A stretch of 64,000 bases of DNA. Source: CAZGXI01 sp964529715 (lineage in GTDB: Bacteria; Chloroflexota; Anaerolineae; Aggregatilineales; Ch27). The position numbers were made by a program, and so were the translations under genes. Of this stretch, positions 27,896-37,349 are shown piece after piece. How positions within the stretch are numbered: position 1 is the stretch's first letter; every line of letters starts with the position of its first letter. The notes beneath the pieces are model-generated. The model made no database searches, was not told the DNA's origin, and saw only the letters and a list, made by a program, of their open reading frames with translations. The stretch is from positions 1 through 64,000 of the forward strand of contig CAZGXI010000008.1 of NCBI GenBank assembly GCA_964529715.1. Direction: 5' to 3'.

Positions 27896-29848
27896 CTACT
27901 CCAACACCACCACCCCGCGTGGAGGCAGCTCCAACGTGTCGTGCTGCCAGCCGGTCAGGTGATCGGTCATCGGCTGCGGCAACGGGATCGTGTGCGGCTG
28001 GGCCGTGTGGTTGATCACCACGAAAACGTCATGCCCCGGCCCCACGCGCCGGCACAACTCGACCCCTTCTGGCGGGGCAAAGCGCGGTGGTTTGCATCCG
28101 CTGCTCTCGACCATCCAACGGGCCACGCGCGCCATCAGTGCATCGTCCAGCCAGGCACCCAGGTAGCTGAGGCGCCCCAGGCGGACCGGGCGCGTCACTA
28201 GCGCCGCCTGGCCGTCCAGCCAGCCGTTCGACGGCCCATAGCTCAACATGATCACCGCATCCGCCGCATCCGGCTGAAGCCATTCCGCCCACGTTGAGGC
28301 CGTCCCCTCCCCCCAGACGCCAGACACCGGCACGGGTTTCTCTAGCGCGTAGAACTCCTCCACGTGCGCGCCAAGCAAAGCCGCCAGCGGCCCAGGCTGG
28401 CGCGATGGCAGCAAGGCATTGTGCACATCCTTCATGCCAGAGCGCGCGCCCAATAGCAGATGCCCCCCCTGCCGGACATAGGCTTCCAGGTGCGCCGCCA
28501 GCGCCTGGTCCAACAGGTTCAGGCCCGGCGCAACAACCAGCTTATAGCCGTCCAGCGGCGCGGACGGGTGCACCACATCGATGGTATACCCCAACGCCCG
28601 AAGCGGGCGATAATAGCTTAGCAGGTGACGCACCGGGTCAAAGTCGCGGTGATGGCGCTGAAAGTTGATCGCCCAGCGGTCGTCGTAGCTATGCAGGATG
28701 GCGATCTCGGCAACAGGAGCTGTGTCGCGCAGCAGGTCGGCGGTCTGTGCAAGTTCCCGGCCAAGCTGCGCCACCTCAGCGTATAGCGGGCGGGGCGCGC
28801 CATCTGGCGCAACCAGCGAGCCATGATACTGCTCCTGACCGCCCAGGGCACTGCGCCACTGCCAGTACAGCACAGCATCGGCCCCGTGCCCGACAGCGTG
28901 CCAGGCCATCGCCCGCACCTCGCCACGATCCAGCACATTGTTGACGGCCTGCCAGTTGACACAGCCGGGCTGTGTCTCCATCAGCCAGAAATTCTTGCGC
29001 TTGAAGCCGCGCGTCAGATCGTGGGCCGCGCCGTTATTCAAATAATCCAGATGGCCCGTGCCGACGTAGTTATCCCACGCAGCCAGGTCCAGGTCGGCGC
29101 TGACGGCATAGTGATCGAAAGCGTCGAACCAGGTCATGAAGTTGTGCGTGATCCACTGGCGCGAGTCGGCGTGGCGGCGGATGGCGTCGATCTGCGCGCG
29201 CTGGTAAACGCGATAAACATCGGTGATAAAGCGCCGCCATTCTAGCATCAAGGAAGGATTATGCCCGCCAATAGGCAGCGGAATCTGCGCCCAGTCGGTG
29301 TATTCCTGGCTCCAATAGGAGGTGCTCCAATGCGTATTCAGCGCGTTCAGGCTGCCGTACTTCTCGCGCAGCCAGGCCTGGAACTGCGCCCGTGTCTGGT
29401 CGTCGTGAGAGACACTGTTATACTCATTGTCGATCTGCCAGCCAATTACATGCGGGTTGTGGCCGAAGCGGGCCGCCATCTGACCGGCAATCCGCACACA
29501 GAACTGTCGATAACGCGGGCTGGTGGGGGAAAAATGGCAGCGATTGCCGTGCGTGGCGCGCCGCCCATCCTCACGGATGGCCAGCACGTCCGGGTACGTC
29601 TGCGTCAGCCAGGCAGGGGGAGCTGCCGTCGGCGTGCCCATCACCGTGACCAGGCCATATTCGGCGGCCAGTTCCACCGCCCGCTCCAACCAATCCAGGT
29701 CAAACTGCCCCTCGGCGGGTTCCATCCGGCTCCAGGCAAATTCGCCCACGCGCACCACGTTCAACCCGGCCTCGCGCATCAGACGCAGGTCGTCGCGCCA
29801 GCGGCTTTCCGGCCAGTGTTCGGGATACCACGCTGCACCCAGGTACAT
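27896..29848 (-). CDS. beta-galactosidase, glycoside hydrolase family 42
   Basis: 650 residues, standard for GH42. The TIM barrel begins at once (YLGAAWYPEHWPESRWRDDL). The acid/base glutamate is E142 in WQIDNEYN and the nucleophile is E291 in LMETQPGCVNW. A trimerisation domain (about 375-575, ILHSYDDRWAINFQ onward) and a small C-terminal beta domain follow. No signal peptide is present, so it acts inside the cell on imported beta-galactosides, including plant-derived ones. Neighbours do not form a sugar-uptake operon; the radical SAM gene is divergent with about 200 nt between. Confidence 0.95.
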   Translation of the reverse strand: MYLGAAWYPEHWPESRWRDDLRLMREAGLNVVRVGEFAWSRMEPAEGQFDLDWLERAVELAAEYGLVTVMGTPTAAPPAWLTQTYPDVLAIREDGRRATHGNRCHFSPTSPRYRQFCVRIAGQMAARFGHNPHVIGWQIDNEYNSVSHDDQTRAQFQAWLREKYGSLNALNTHWSTSYWSQEYTDWAQIPLPIGGHNPSLMLEWRRFITDVYRVYQRAQIDAIRRHADSRQWITHNFMTWFDAFDHYAVSADLDLAAWDNYVGTGHLDYLNNGAAHDLTRGFKRKNFWLMETQPGCVNWQAVNNVLDRGEVRAMAWHAVGHGADAVLYWQWRSALGGQEQYHGSLVAPDGAPRPLYAEVAQLGRELAQTADLLRDTAPVAEIAILHSYDDRWAINFQRHHRDFDPVRHLLSYYRPLRALGYTIDVVHPSAPLDGYKLVVAPGLNLLDQALAAHLEAYVRQGGHLLLGARSGMKDVHNALLPSRQPGPLAALLGAHVEEFYALEKPVPVSGVWGEGTASTWAEWLQPDAADAVIMLSYGPSNGWLDGQAALVTRPVRLGRLSYLGAWLDDALMARVARWMVESSGCKPPRFAPPEGVELCRRVGPGHDVFVVINHTAQPHTIPLPQPMTDHLTGWQHDTLELPPRGVVVLE

Positions 29849-30052
29849 CGGCTCGTTTCCTTTCTAAAAGAGCAATACGTTCACGACCTGGCCTGATTCT
29901 GCGCGCTTTGCCCGTTCGCACAAGCCTTCAGGCAGACAGGCAGGCTGTTTGCGGGTACGAAAATCACCTCGAAATCGATGACCTTTTCGACTGTGAATGT
30001 AACCTTTTGCCGGTACACTGAAAATGACCTCATCTGCGACGGGAGCGCCCGC

Positions 30053-30970
30053 ATGACCGACTTTCAACCCGCCTACCTGGCCCTGCTGCGCAGCGGTGAG
30101 CTGGCCCGGCGCGTCGAAGCCGCCCAGGAACGCCTGGCGCGCTGCAACCTGTGCGCCTGGGGATGCGGTGCTAACCGCCGGGCTGGTCGGCTCGGCATGT
30201 GCAAGACCGGCCCACTGGCGCGCGTGAGCAGCTTCTTTCCACATCTGGGCGAAGAAAACTGTCTGCGCGGCTGGCGCGGATCGGGCACGATCTTCTTTTC
30301 GCGCTGCAACCTGCGCTGTCAGTTCTGCCAGAACCACGAGATCAGCGCCGGGGGCGAGGGCCGCGACGTGCAGCCAGACGAACTCGCCGCCATGATGTTG
30401 CAACTTCAGGCCCTGGGCTGCCACAACATCAACTTCGTCTCCCCCAGCCACGTCGTCGCGCCGATCCTGGCGGCGGTGTGGATCGCGGCCCAGGCCGGGC
30501 TGCGCCTGCCGCTGGTCTACAACAGCGGCGGCTACGATTCCCTGACGGCGCTGGCGCTGTTGGACGGCGTGATCGACATCTATATGCCCGACATGAAGTA
30601 CGCCGATGCGGGGATCGCCCGGCGCTACAGCAAGATTCCCAACTACCCGGCGCGCAACCAAGCCGCCGTCCGCGAGATGCATCGGCAGGTCGGCGACTTG
30701 CAGATCGATCCGCAGACCGGCCTGGCAACGCGCGGGCTGTTGGTGCGCCACCTGGTCCTGCCGGGCGGACTGGCGGGCACAGCGGAGATCGCGCGTTTCC
30801 TGGCAGAAGAAATCTCGCGGGAAACCTACATCAACGTCATGGGGCAGTACCACCCTGCTTACCGCGCCGCCGTTGAGGACCTGGGGCCGCTCAGCCGCCG
30901 CGTCTGGCTGTCGGAGGTGGCCGAGGCGCGCCAGGCCGTCCGCGCGGCAGGGCTGCACCGTCTGGATTGA
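30053..30970 (+). CDS. radical SAM protein, PflA/PflX-like
   Basis: 305 residues from ATG 30053. The AdoMet cluster motif is CNLRCQFC (C85, C89, C92), in FFSRCNLRCQFCQNHEIS. An N-terminal Cys group (C31, C34, C38 and C50: CNLCAWGCG and GMC) may hold a second metal site, as is typical of the PflX-like (COG1313) branch. Further marks are NFVSPSHVVAPILAAV and YMPDMKYAD. Members are annotated as pyruvate formate-lyase activating-like enzymes, but the target is generally unknown, and no glycyl-radical enzyme gene is near. Confidence 0.88.
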   Translation: MTDFQPAYLALLRSGELARRVEAAQERLARCNLCAWGCGANRRAGRLGMCKTGPLARVSSFFPHLGEENCLRGWRGSGTIFFSRCNLRCQFCQNHEISAGGEGRDVQPDELAAMMLQLQALGCHNINFVSPSHVVAPILAAVWIAAQAGLRLPLVYNSGGYDSLTALALLDGVIDIYMPDMKYADAGIARRYSKIPNYPARNQAAVREMHRQVGDLQIDPQTGLATRGLLVRHLVLPGGLAGTAEIARFLAEEISRETYINVMGQYHPAYRAAVEDLGPLSRRVWLSEVAEARQAVRAAGLHRLD

Positions 30971-30972
30971 AT

Positions 30973-31422
30973 TTATCGCCCGCGATCCAGCGTTGCCCTG
31001 GCCTCGTCCAACAGCGGAAGGGCAGCCTCGGCGGCCTGCACGCCCGCCGCGATCACCTCGTCGGTCACGACCTCGTCGCGGCTACGGCATTCCTCGTCCC
31101 ATACGGCGATGGACGCCGCCACCTGTGCGATCCCGGCGTTGAGGACTTCCACCGCCGGGACCGCTTCGGGAAAAGCCGCCGCTTCCTCCGCTGCTAAGAC
31201 GAACGGCTGCGGCGCGCTCACCCGCCGCGCACAGGAGATTTCCTCGCGGTTGAGCAGATCCGCCCACAGGTCTGTGATCTCCGTGTGCGCCGTTTCCGCG
31301 GCTTGCAGGCGTGCCATGAGATCGGCGCGCAGCGTGGGCAGGTCGCGCGAGCCGGGCTGCCCCATACACGCCGCCAGCAGGCAGCACGCCAGATAGACCC
31401 CCAGCAGCTTTCGTGTGCGCAT
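30973..31422 (-). CDS. small lipoprotein, function unknown
   Basis: 149 residues from ATG 31422 (RBS GGGGAG directly before). The lipobox LLAAC puts the lipid-modified Cys near residue 19. The mature part is helical (LPTLRADLMARLQAAETAHT, AGVQAAEAALPLLDEARATL) with two Cys that may form a disulphide (SCARRV, EECRSR). It has no recognised domain. It converges with the radical SAM gene with a 2-nt gap. The frame extends upstream to 31578, but that part lacks a translation signal. Confidence 0.7.
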   Translation of the reverse strand: MRTRKLLGVYLACCLLAACMGQPGSRDLPTLRADLMARLQAAETAHTEITDLWADLLNREEISCARRVSAPQPFVLAAEEAAAFPEAVPAVEVLNAGIAQVAASIAVWDEECRSRDEVVTDEVIAAGVQAAEAALPLLDEARATLDRGR

Positions 31423-31633
31423 CTCCCCTACCTCGGCGACAGACCGACCGATCAGGCAACTGCCCAAAGTGTATTTCAGTTTCGCCGGGGACAAAAGCCG
31501 CTTCACCCCCCAGATCACTTCAGGCGCACACAGCCGACCGAATCCTGTGTGCCCTTTGCAATGCGCGCCGTGCGACATCCTCCCCCTTCAGGCGACTCGC
31601 CGCCCGCGCCCGGCCCTGGTATCATTCACCGGT

Positions 31634-32977
31634 ATGAGTGAAGATCGCATCTCGCAGCCCGCTGCCGATCTGCCAGCCGAGCCGGGTGAACCTGCTTTTG
31701 AAGAAGCCCCCCCTTCTGCCGGAGAAATCGCCGCGCCGGAGACGGAGGTTCCCCAAGCCGCCGGACAACTCCCGGACGAGGATGTGCCGCCCTGGCTGGC
31801 CCGGCTGCGCGCACGCATCGCCGCCGAGCAGCTCGAAAAAGGACTGACGGCCAGGGTCGCGCGCCCTCCGGCGCCGGCAGCATCTGCCCCCCCTGAGCTG
31901 GTCACAGCAGAAGTGACGGACCAGGAAGCCACGTCGCCCGCCGACGGCGAAGCGCCTACACCCGCCGCAGACGCAGCCCCGGAGCCGGAAGGCACGCCTG
32001 CTGACGATCCGGCCTGGCTGCGCGACTTGTTGACTGCTCATGCCAGACAGAGTCCGGCTGGCGGTGTGGAGACGGCGGCAGAGAACGAAGCCGCTGCCCG
32101 CCGCCGGGCGCGCAAGGCGCAGCGCCAGCGCCGGACCGAAGCTGCCCGGAGCAGCGCATCGGTGAGCGCCATCCGTTCCGTGGTTATCATCGTCGCGGCG
32201 GCGGTGCTGACCGCGACCATCTTCACCTTTTGGACGCCCGCCGATTTCCTGAGCGACGAGATACGCGAAGGACTGCGCCCGGCCTACGCCACCCTCAGCG
32301 CGCAGTCCCCGCCGACGCCCATCCCCACGCCTATCTGGCTACGGCGCGTGGGCGTGGTCAGCGGCCATCGCGGCCCGCATCCCAGCACCGGGCGCGACGA
32401 CCCTGGCGCCGTCTGCCCAGACGGCCTGACCGAGAACGAGATCAACTTCAGCGTCGCCACGCGCGTCGTCGCCATCCTCAGCAGTATCGGCTACAACGTG
32501 GACCTGCTGGACGAGTGGGACCCGCGTCTGGATGGCTATCAGGCAGCGGCACTGCTTTCGATCCACACCGACTCGTGCCACCAGTTCGACCTGCCCGGCG
32601 CAACGGGCTTCAAGGTGACAGCGCCCGCGTCGCGCACCACCGCACGCTCCGACGACGAACGCCTGGTAAACTGCCTGCGCGACCACTACGCCCAGGCCAC
32701 TGGCCTCCCACAGCATCCCAGCATCACCTTCGACATGACCGATTACCATAGCTTCCGCGAAATTTCGCCAGTCACGCCTGCCGCGATCATCGAGCTGGGG
32801 TTTATGTTCGAGGACCGCGCCATCCTGACCGGCCAGCCGGACCTGCTCGCACAGGGAATCGTCTCTGGCCTGCTGTGTTTTTTGGAAGGAGGGCCGCCCA
32901 CGCCGCTGCCCGAAGTGACGCCCTGGCCAACGGCGCTTTACACCCCGACGCCGCTGGAGACGCCCAACCCTTCCTGA
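31634..32977 (+). CDS. membrane-anchored N-acetylmuramoyl-L-alanine amidase (Amidase_3)
   Basis: 447 residues from ATG 31634. The first 180 residues are acidic, Pro/Ala-rich and disordered, and a single membrane helix lies at about 182-203 (SVVIIVAAAVLTATIFTFW). The C-terminal catalytic domain (about 240-430) has the family zinc residues: His in VVSGHRGPHPS, Glu in LTENEINFSV, His in LLSIHTDSC, and the catalytic Glu in IIELGFMFED. It cleaves the bond between MurNAc and L-Ala in peptidoglycan. The long cytoplasmic N-terminal tail is unusual, because typical AmiC-type enzymes are exported by signal peptide; regulation from inside is possible. Confidence 0.88.
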   Translation: MSEDRISQPAADLPAEPGEPAFEEAPPSAGEIAAPETEVPQAAGQLPDEDVPPWLARLRARIAAEQLEKGLTARVARPPAPAASAPPELVTAEVTDQEATSPADGEAPTPAADAAPEPEGTPADDPAWLRDLLTAHARQSPAGGVETAAENEAAARRRARKAQRQRRTEAARSSASVSAIRSVVIIVAAAVLTATIFTFWTPADFLSDEIREGLRPAYATLSAQSPPTPIPTPIWLRRVGVVSGHRGPHPSTGRDDPGAVCPDGLTENEINFSVATRVVAILSSIGYNVDLLDEWDPRLDGYQAAALLSIHTDSCHQFDLPGATGFKVTAPASRTTARSDDERLVNCLRDHYAQATGLPQHPSITFDMTDYHSFREISPVTPAAIIELGFMFEDRAILTGQPDLLAQGIVSGLLCFLEGGPPTPLPEVTPWPTALYTPTPLETPNPS

Positions 32978-32988
32978 AAAGTGTTGCG

Positions 32989-33031
32989 TTTTGAGTTCGT
33001 TGCCCTCCGTCCACGCCGCATGAACTCAAAA
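32989..33031. terminator. inverted repeat between amidase and glutaredoxin-like gene
   Basis: TTTTGAGTTC (32989-32998) pairs with GAACTCAAAA (33022-33031) across a 23-nt loop. It lies 12 nt after the amidase stop. The stem is A/T-rich and lacks a T-run, so it is a weak terminator or an RNA-processing structure. Its wording resembles the ACTCAAAACTC repeat seen at 44417-44445. Confidence 0.4.
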
Positions 33032-33070
33032 TTCACCACAGGTTAAAAACGACATTAAAGGAGAGTTGTA

Positions 33071-33418
33071 ATGGCGCACGAACTCGTGATGTATACTCGC
33101 ACGCTGGGTTGCCCTTTCGTTTCGCTGGCCCGACGCGTGCTGGCAGACGCAGGCGTCTCCTACCGCGAAGTCTTCATCGATAAGGACCCAGAGGCCAAAG
33201 CGCGCCTGCTGGAATGGGTGGGCTTCCTCTCCGTGCCGACTCTGATCGTGGCCGAAGCGGGAAGCGTGGTGCCGATCCATGCGCCGACGCCGCTGCCTGC
33301 CGGCAGCAGCCCACGCGGCATCGACCGGGGATCGATGATCACCGAGCCGGACGCCGCCCAGTTGAATGCCTGGCTGGTGCGGAATCATCTGGTCGATGAG
33401 GCTGCGCCGCGCACCTGA
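33071..33418 (+). CDS. glutaredoxin-like protein, monothiol type
   Basis: 115 residues; AAGGAGAG stands eight bases before the ATG. The thioredoxin fold begins LVMYTRTLGCPFVSLARRVL, where the active-site motif has one Cys (GCPF), not CPYC. The cis-Pro loop VGFLSVPTLIV is conserved. The C-terminus is extended by about 30 residues (SSPRGIDRGSMITEPDAAQL). The single Cys argues for Fe-S handling or a glutathione-linked exchange role instead of classical disulphide reduction. Confidence 0.8.
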   Translation: MAHELVMYTRTLGCPFVSLARRVLADAGVSYREVFIDKDPEAKARLLEWVGFLSVPTLIVAEAGSVVPIHAPTPLPAGSSPRGIDRGSMITEPDAAQLNAWLVRNHLVDEAAPRT

Positions 33419-33499
33419 GCTGCCGAGCATATTGCCCGACTGATCATAACATTATCTTAACTGGTTTGCATAGAGAAAGCTTAACACGGCAACGGATCG

Positions 33500-33528
33500 T
33501 TGCCTATCCTGCCAACTCGTGCTACATT
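33500..33528 (+). promoter_or_regulatory. promoter of the tandem histidine kinase genes
   Basis: TTGCCT (33500-33505), a 17-nt spacer and TACATT (33523-33528). It lies in the only A/T-rich stretch between the glutaredoxin-like gene and the kinases. It would leave a leader of about 160 nt if translation starts at 33694. Confidence 0.5.
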
Positions 33529-33693
33529 CAGAGTAAATTAGCAGTAAGCGCACGATGACCCACAACCCTGGCCCGGTTGATGGTTGCGCCTGTCCCGTCG
33601 TCTGGACCGCAATGCGGCCAACGGTGGAAAGTCTCCCTCATAGAAACCTGCGCACACGTGTTTCCAGGCCCTGACTGGGAAGGTATCTGTTCG

Positions 33694-36600
33694 GTGACTG
33701 TGCCCAACCTGTCTCAACCGCCTGTGGCGTTTCAGCGCGACAATGCGCGCCCCTGGCACTGGTTGTTGGCCGGGGCAGTGCTGATCACGGCGCTGGCATT
33801 CGTCCTGTTGGGGTGGCCCGACACTCTGGACGACCGAGCCTGGATCGGCTGGAGCCTTTACCTCGTCCTGTTTGTCGGCTTGAGTTTGCTGTCTTACCGG
33901 TTGTCCGGCGAGTTGTTGTTCCGCTTCCACAGTGTCAGCGTGGTAGCGGCGTTCCTGGCCTTCGGCCTGTCCCCGGCGCTGCTGCTGATCCTGGTCGGGG
34001 CGGCGGCAGCCGGGACGGCGCGGTTCGGGATCGCCCGCATTCGCGGCGTCCCCTGGTCCGGGCGACAGGCGGTCTGGCAGGCTGCCAGAGATGCGGCGGT
34101 GCTAAGCGCCGCCATTTTTATCGCCGGTGCGTTTTACACCGCCGTCGGCGGCAAAACCCTGGGCGCCGTATTGCATCTGGCAGAAGCCCCCGCGCTGGCC
34201 GTGCTGTTCGCCGTGTATCAACTGGTGCGTGCCGGGGCGCGGGTGCTGGAATACCTGGATGGAGCCAGGGCACAACCCTTCGATCGTGAACGCCAACACG
34301 TGCTGCGCATCGTAATCGCCGAGCTGATATTGCCGCTGATGGTGCTTACCCTGACCATGGCCTTCACCAGTTACCCCAACTGGGCGTGGCTGGTCATTGT
34401 CACGGTGGCGCTGTTGGGCGGCTGCGTGCTGTTTCGCGCGCTGATCGATTCGCAGGCCGACCTGCACAGACGTATCGCCGAGGCGAAAAGCCTGGCCAAC
34501 GATCTGGCTCTGATCAACAACACCGCGAACATCGTCAATGCCAGTCTGGACCTGCCCACGGTCATGCGGCACATCTGCCAGGTCGCCGTGCAGATCGGCG
34601 GGCAGCAGGCCGCCGTCATCTTGCGCACAGAGGACAATCAACAGTTTCATCTGGTCGAAAGCACCCACCTGGACCCGGCGTTAGTCAGGCTGCTGACCGA
34701 ATTGCCCTACCCGGCGGAAGACACATTCGCGGCGCTGAACACCCAGGCGCAAACCGATTTCCAGACAGATTGGCTGCGCACGCTGGCACACCAGGGCGGC
34801 TTTAGCGCCGTCATCTGCCGCCCCCTGCCCTCACTGCGCCACCTGAAGGACGAAATCACCCTCTCTGCCAGCGGGCAGCAGACGCTGCTCGGTTTCCTGC
34901 TCCTCTTTTACAGCCCGCCCCACACTCCCCACGACCGGGAACTGCGCCTGTTCGACATCCTAGCGAATCAGGCGACCGTCGCCATTGAGAACGCGCACCT
35001 CTATCAGGAAACCCAAAACGCCGTCCGGCGACTGACTCACCTGACCGACTCGACCCGCATCTTCAACAGCAGCCTGGCGCTGGACATGGTAGATGAGCTG
35101 GTGGTCGAGTGGCTGGTGAACACGCTAGGTCTGGCCTCGGCCAGCCTGGGCCTGTGGAACCGCGAACAGAATGCGCTGGTGCTCCAGGCTTACGCGCGTA
35201 ACCCAGAAGCCCCGCTGGGCGCCGTCCCCCCCGTCTACACCCAGCCGTTGGATGAAGCGCCAGAGATGCAATGGGTCTTGCGCAACCATTGGTCGCGCCT
35301 GATCGATACCACTGACAACGACCTGAGTCCGGCGCTGCGCCGGTGGATGGAACAGGGCCATTTACACGGCATCATGCTGACGCCGCTGGTGGTGCGCAAC
35401 GAGGCCATCGGCCTGCTGATCCTGGGCCTGTCAACCGAACATCCGTTCCTGCGCACCGATGACATCGTCCTGATCGAGGCCGTCGCCAGCCAGGCCGCCA
35501 CTGCCGTGCAGAATGCCCAACTCTACAGCCTGACCGAAGCAGCCCTCGCAGCCCGCCTGACCGAACTCTCGGCCCTGGAAGATACCCTAAGCACCCTCTC
35601 GGCCAGCCTGGACCCGGACGCTGTGGTCGATCAGGTGTTGGAAGCCGCCTGGATCGCCACCAACGCCGACCTGGTTGCCTGCGGCCTGCTCACGCCGATT
35701 GGCACACTCAACACGGCCTGGCGCATCAAAGGCTCCCCAGAGGTGCAGCGTGGCGAAGCTCTGGCCGAACGTAGCGGCGTCATCCAGCGCGTGCTCAAAA
35801 CCGGCCAGCCCGTCTTGATCCCTGATGTCGGTCAGGAAGCGGATTACATGCCGCCGACCAACACCGCCCTGCTGTTCGAGTCCGAACTGTGCGTGCCGAT
35901 TCTGCACGAAGGCAAGCCGCTGGGCGTCCTGAACCTGGAAAGCGGCACGCCGCGCGCCTTCAATGCCCATCAACTGCGCTTTTTAGAAAGCCTCGCCAGC
36001 CACGCCGCCATCGCCATCGAGCGCGCGCGTCTGTACGACGTCGTGCGCAGCGGACGCGACCAGACCCAGGCCATCCTCAACACGGTACGCGACGGCCTGA
36101 TGCTGGTGGACCGGACCGGGCGGCTGTTGCAGATCAACCCCGCCGCCGGGCGACTGTTGCAGATCGATACCCGCCCCTTCCTGGGCCAACCGGTGCTGCG
36201 CATGTTCAACGCGCTAGAAAGCGCGATCGGCAAACAGCCGGAAGCGTCGCGCGCCAAGATCAAAACCCTCATCCGCTCTCTGCGCGATTCTTCCCACCAG
36301 GTTATCAAAGATGAAATCAAACTCGAACTGGCCGGGCAGTACCGCTACATCGAGATCATGAGCGCCCCCGTGCTGGCCGAAACGGACGACACCATCGGGC
36401 GGCTGCTGGTCTTCCACGATGTGACGAACGAACGGGCGCTGGAACAGGCGCGTAACGAACTGACCAACATGATCCTGCACGACCTACGCAGCCCGCTCAA
36501 CTCGATCATGGGCAGCATCGACATGGTGCGCGAACTGAGCCGCGACCCTGGCGACGCCCCGCTGCTGGCGGAAGTCATGCAGATCGCGCAGAGCAGCGTG

Positions 36601-37269
36601 GAACATCTGCTCAACCTGGTGGAAAGTATGCTGGACGTGGCCCGGCTGGAAGAAAACCAGATGCCCCTGCGGTTGTCGGCGCTGCCCATCGCCGGGCCGC
36701 TGGGCGAGGCGCTCCGCTCGATGGACGTGCTGGCGCAGGGCGGGCAGATGACGCTGGTCGCCGACGTGCCGGACGACCTGCCTCCGGTGCGAATGGACAG
36801 CGACAAAATCCGCCGTGTGATCGTCAACCTGGTAGACAACGCCCTACGCTTCACCCCGGCAGGAAGCCGGGTGTTGGTGCGCGTGGAATACCCGCCCGCC
36901 GAAGACGCGCTGTTGATCAGCGTGATCGACAACGGGCCGGGCGTGCCGCCGGAAGCACGCGAGCGGATTTTTGAAAAGTTCATCACCGACATCACCGGCC
37001 CTCCCGAAAGCCGCCGGCGCGGCATCGGCCTGGGCCTGACCTTTTGCCGCCTGGCGGTAGAAGCGCACGGCGGTCATATCTGGGTCGCAGACGCCCCGCC
37101 GCCGGATCGCGGCGCAGCCTTCCGCTTCACCTTGCCCCTGGCAAAAGAAAAGAGTATGATGCAGGCGGGCACAGTGAGCGGACCGGCGTGGCCCGACGAC
37201 GCCTCCCTCACTGCGGCTCCATCGACCGACCAGGATGCGCCGCAAGGCCAGCGTGCAGACGCCGGCTGA
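33694..37269 (+). CDS. giant membrane-bound GAF/PAS sensor histidine kinase 1
   Basis: About 1191 residues from GTG 33694 (GGGAAGG ten bases upstream); the frame is open to 33577, so the start is uncertain. Order: membrane sensor block with about eight helices (about 20-265); GAF 1 (about 275-440, INNTANIVNASLDL); GAF 2 (455-610); GAF 3 (625-790); PAS (about 795-905, LVDRTGRLLQINPAAGRLL); HisKA (H box MILHDLRSPLNSIMG); HATPase with an N box (VNLVDNALRFTPAG), G1 (DNGPGVPPEAR) and G2 (RGIGLGLTFCRLAVEAHGG). It is probably an intracellular multi-ligand sensor fed also from the membrane. No response regulator is adjacent. It shares its layout with the next gene. Confidence 0.9.
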   Translation: MTVPNLSQPPVAFQRDNARPWHWLLAGAVLITALAFVLLGWPDTLDDRAWIGWSLYLVLFVGLSLLSYRLSGELLFRFHSVSVVAAFLAFGLSPALLLILVGAAAAGTARFGIARIRGVPWSGRQAVWQAARDAAVLSAAIFIAGAFYTAVGGKTLGAVLHLAEAPALAVLFAVYQLVRAGARVLEYLDGARAQPFDRERQHVLRIVIAELILPLMVLTLTMAFTSYPNWAWLVIVTVALLGGCVLFRALIDSQADLHRRIAEAKSLANDLALINNTANIVNASLDLPTVMRHICQVAVQIGGQQAAVILRTEDNQQFHLVESTHLDPALVRLLTELPYPAEDTFAALNTQAQTDFQTDWLRTLAHQGGFSAVICRPLPSLRHLKDEITLSASGQQTLLGFLLLFYSPPHTPHDRELRLFDILANQATVAIENAHLYQETQNAVRRLTHLTDSTRIFNSSLALDMVDELVVEWLVNTLGLASASLGLWNREQNALVLQAYARNPEAPLGAVPPVYTQPLDEAPEMQWVLRNHWSRLIDTTDNDLSPALRRWMEQGHLHGIMLTPLVVRNEAIGLLILGLSTEHPFLRTDDIVLIEAVASQAATAVQNAQLYSLTEAALAARLTELSALEDTLSTLSASLDPDAVVDQVLEAAWIATNADLVACGLLTPIGTLNTAWRIKGSPEVQRGEALAERSGVIQRVLKTGQPVLIPDVGQEADYMPPTNTALLFESELCVPILHEGKPLGVLNLESGTPRAFNAHQLRFLESLASHAAIAIERARLYDVVRSGRDQTQAILNTVRDGLMLVDRTGRLLQINPAAGRLLQIDTRPFLGQPVLRMFNALESAIGKQPEASRAKIKTLIRSLRDSSHQVIKDEIKLELAGQYRYIEIMSAPVLAETDDTIGRLLVFHDVTNERALEQARNELTNMILHDLRSPLNSIMGSIDMVRELSRDPGDAPLLAEVMQIAQSSVEHLLNLVESMLDVARLEENQMPLRLSALPIAGPLGEALRSMDVLAQGGQMTLVADVPDDLPPVRMDSDKIRRVIVNLVDNALRFTPAGSRVLVRVEYPPAEDALLISVIDNGPGVPPEARERIFEKFITDITGPPESRRRGIGLGLTFCRLAVEAHGGHIWVADAPPPDRGAAFRFTLPLAKEKSMMQAGTVSGPAWPDDASLTAAPSTDQDAPQGQRADAG

Positions 37270-37349
37270 CGCCGTTCCCCTGAAGCCTTGAGCGGCAGAC
37301 TGCCCGGCGCCGATGCGCCTCCTGGACATTGCGCCGGATTTTGCTACAC

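Noticed and set aside
33555..33674. A 39-residue reading frame ahead of kinase 1 as a leader peptide
   Set aside because: It has no ribosome site, no attenuator structure and no recognisable composition.
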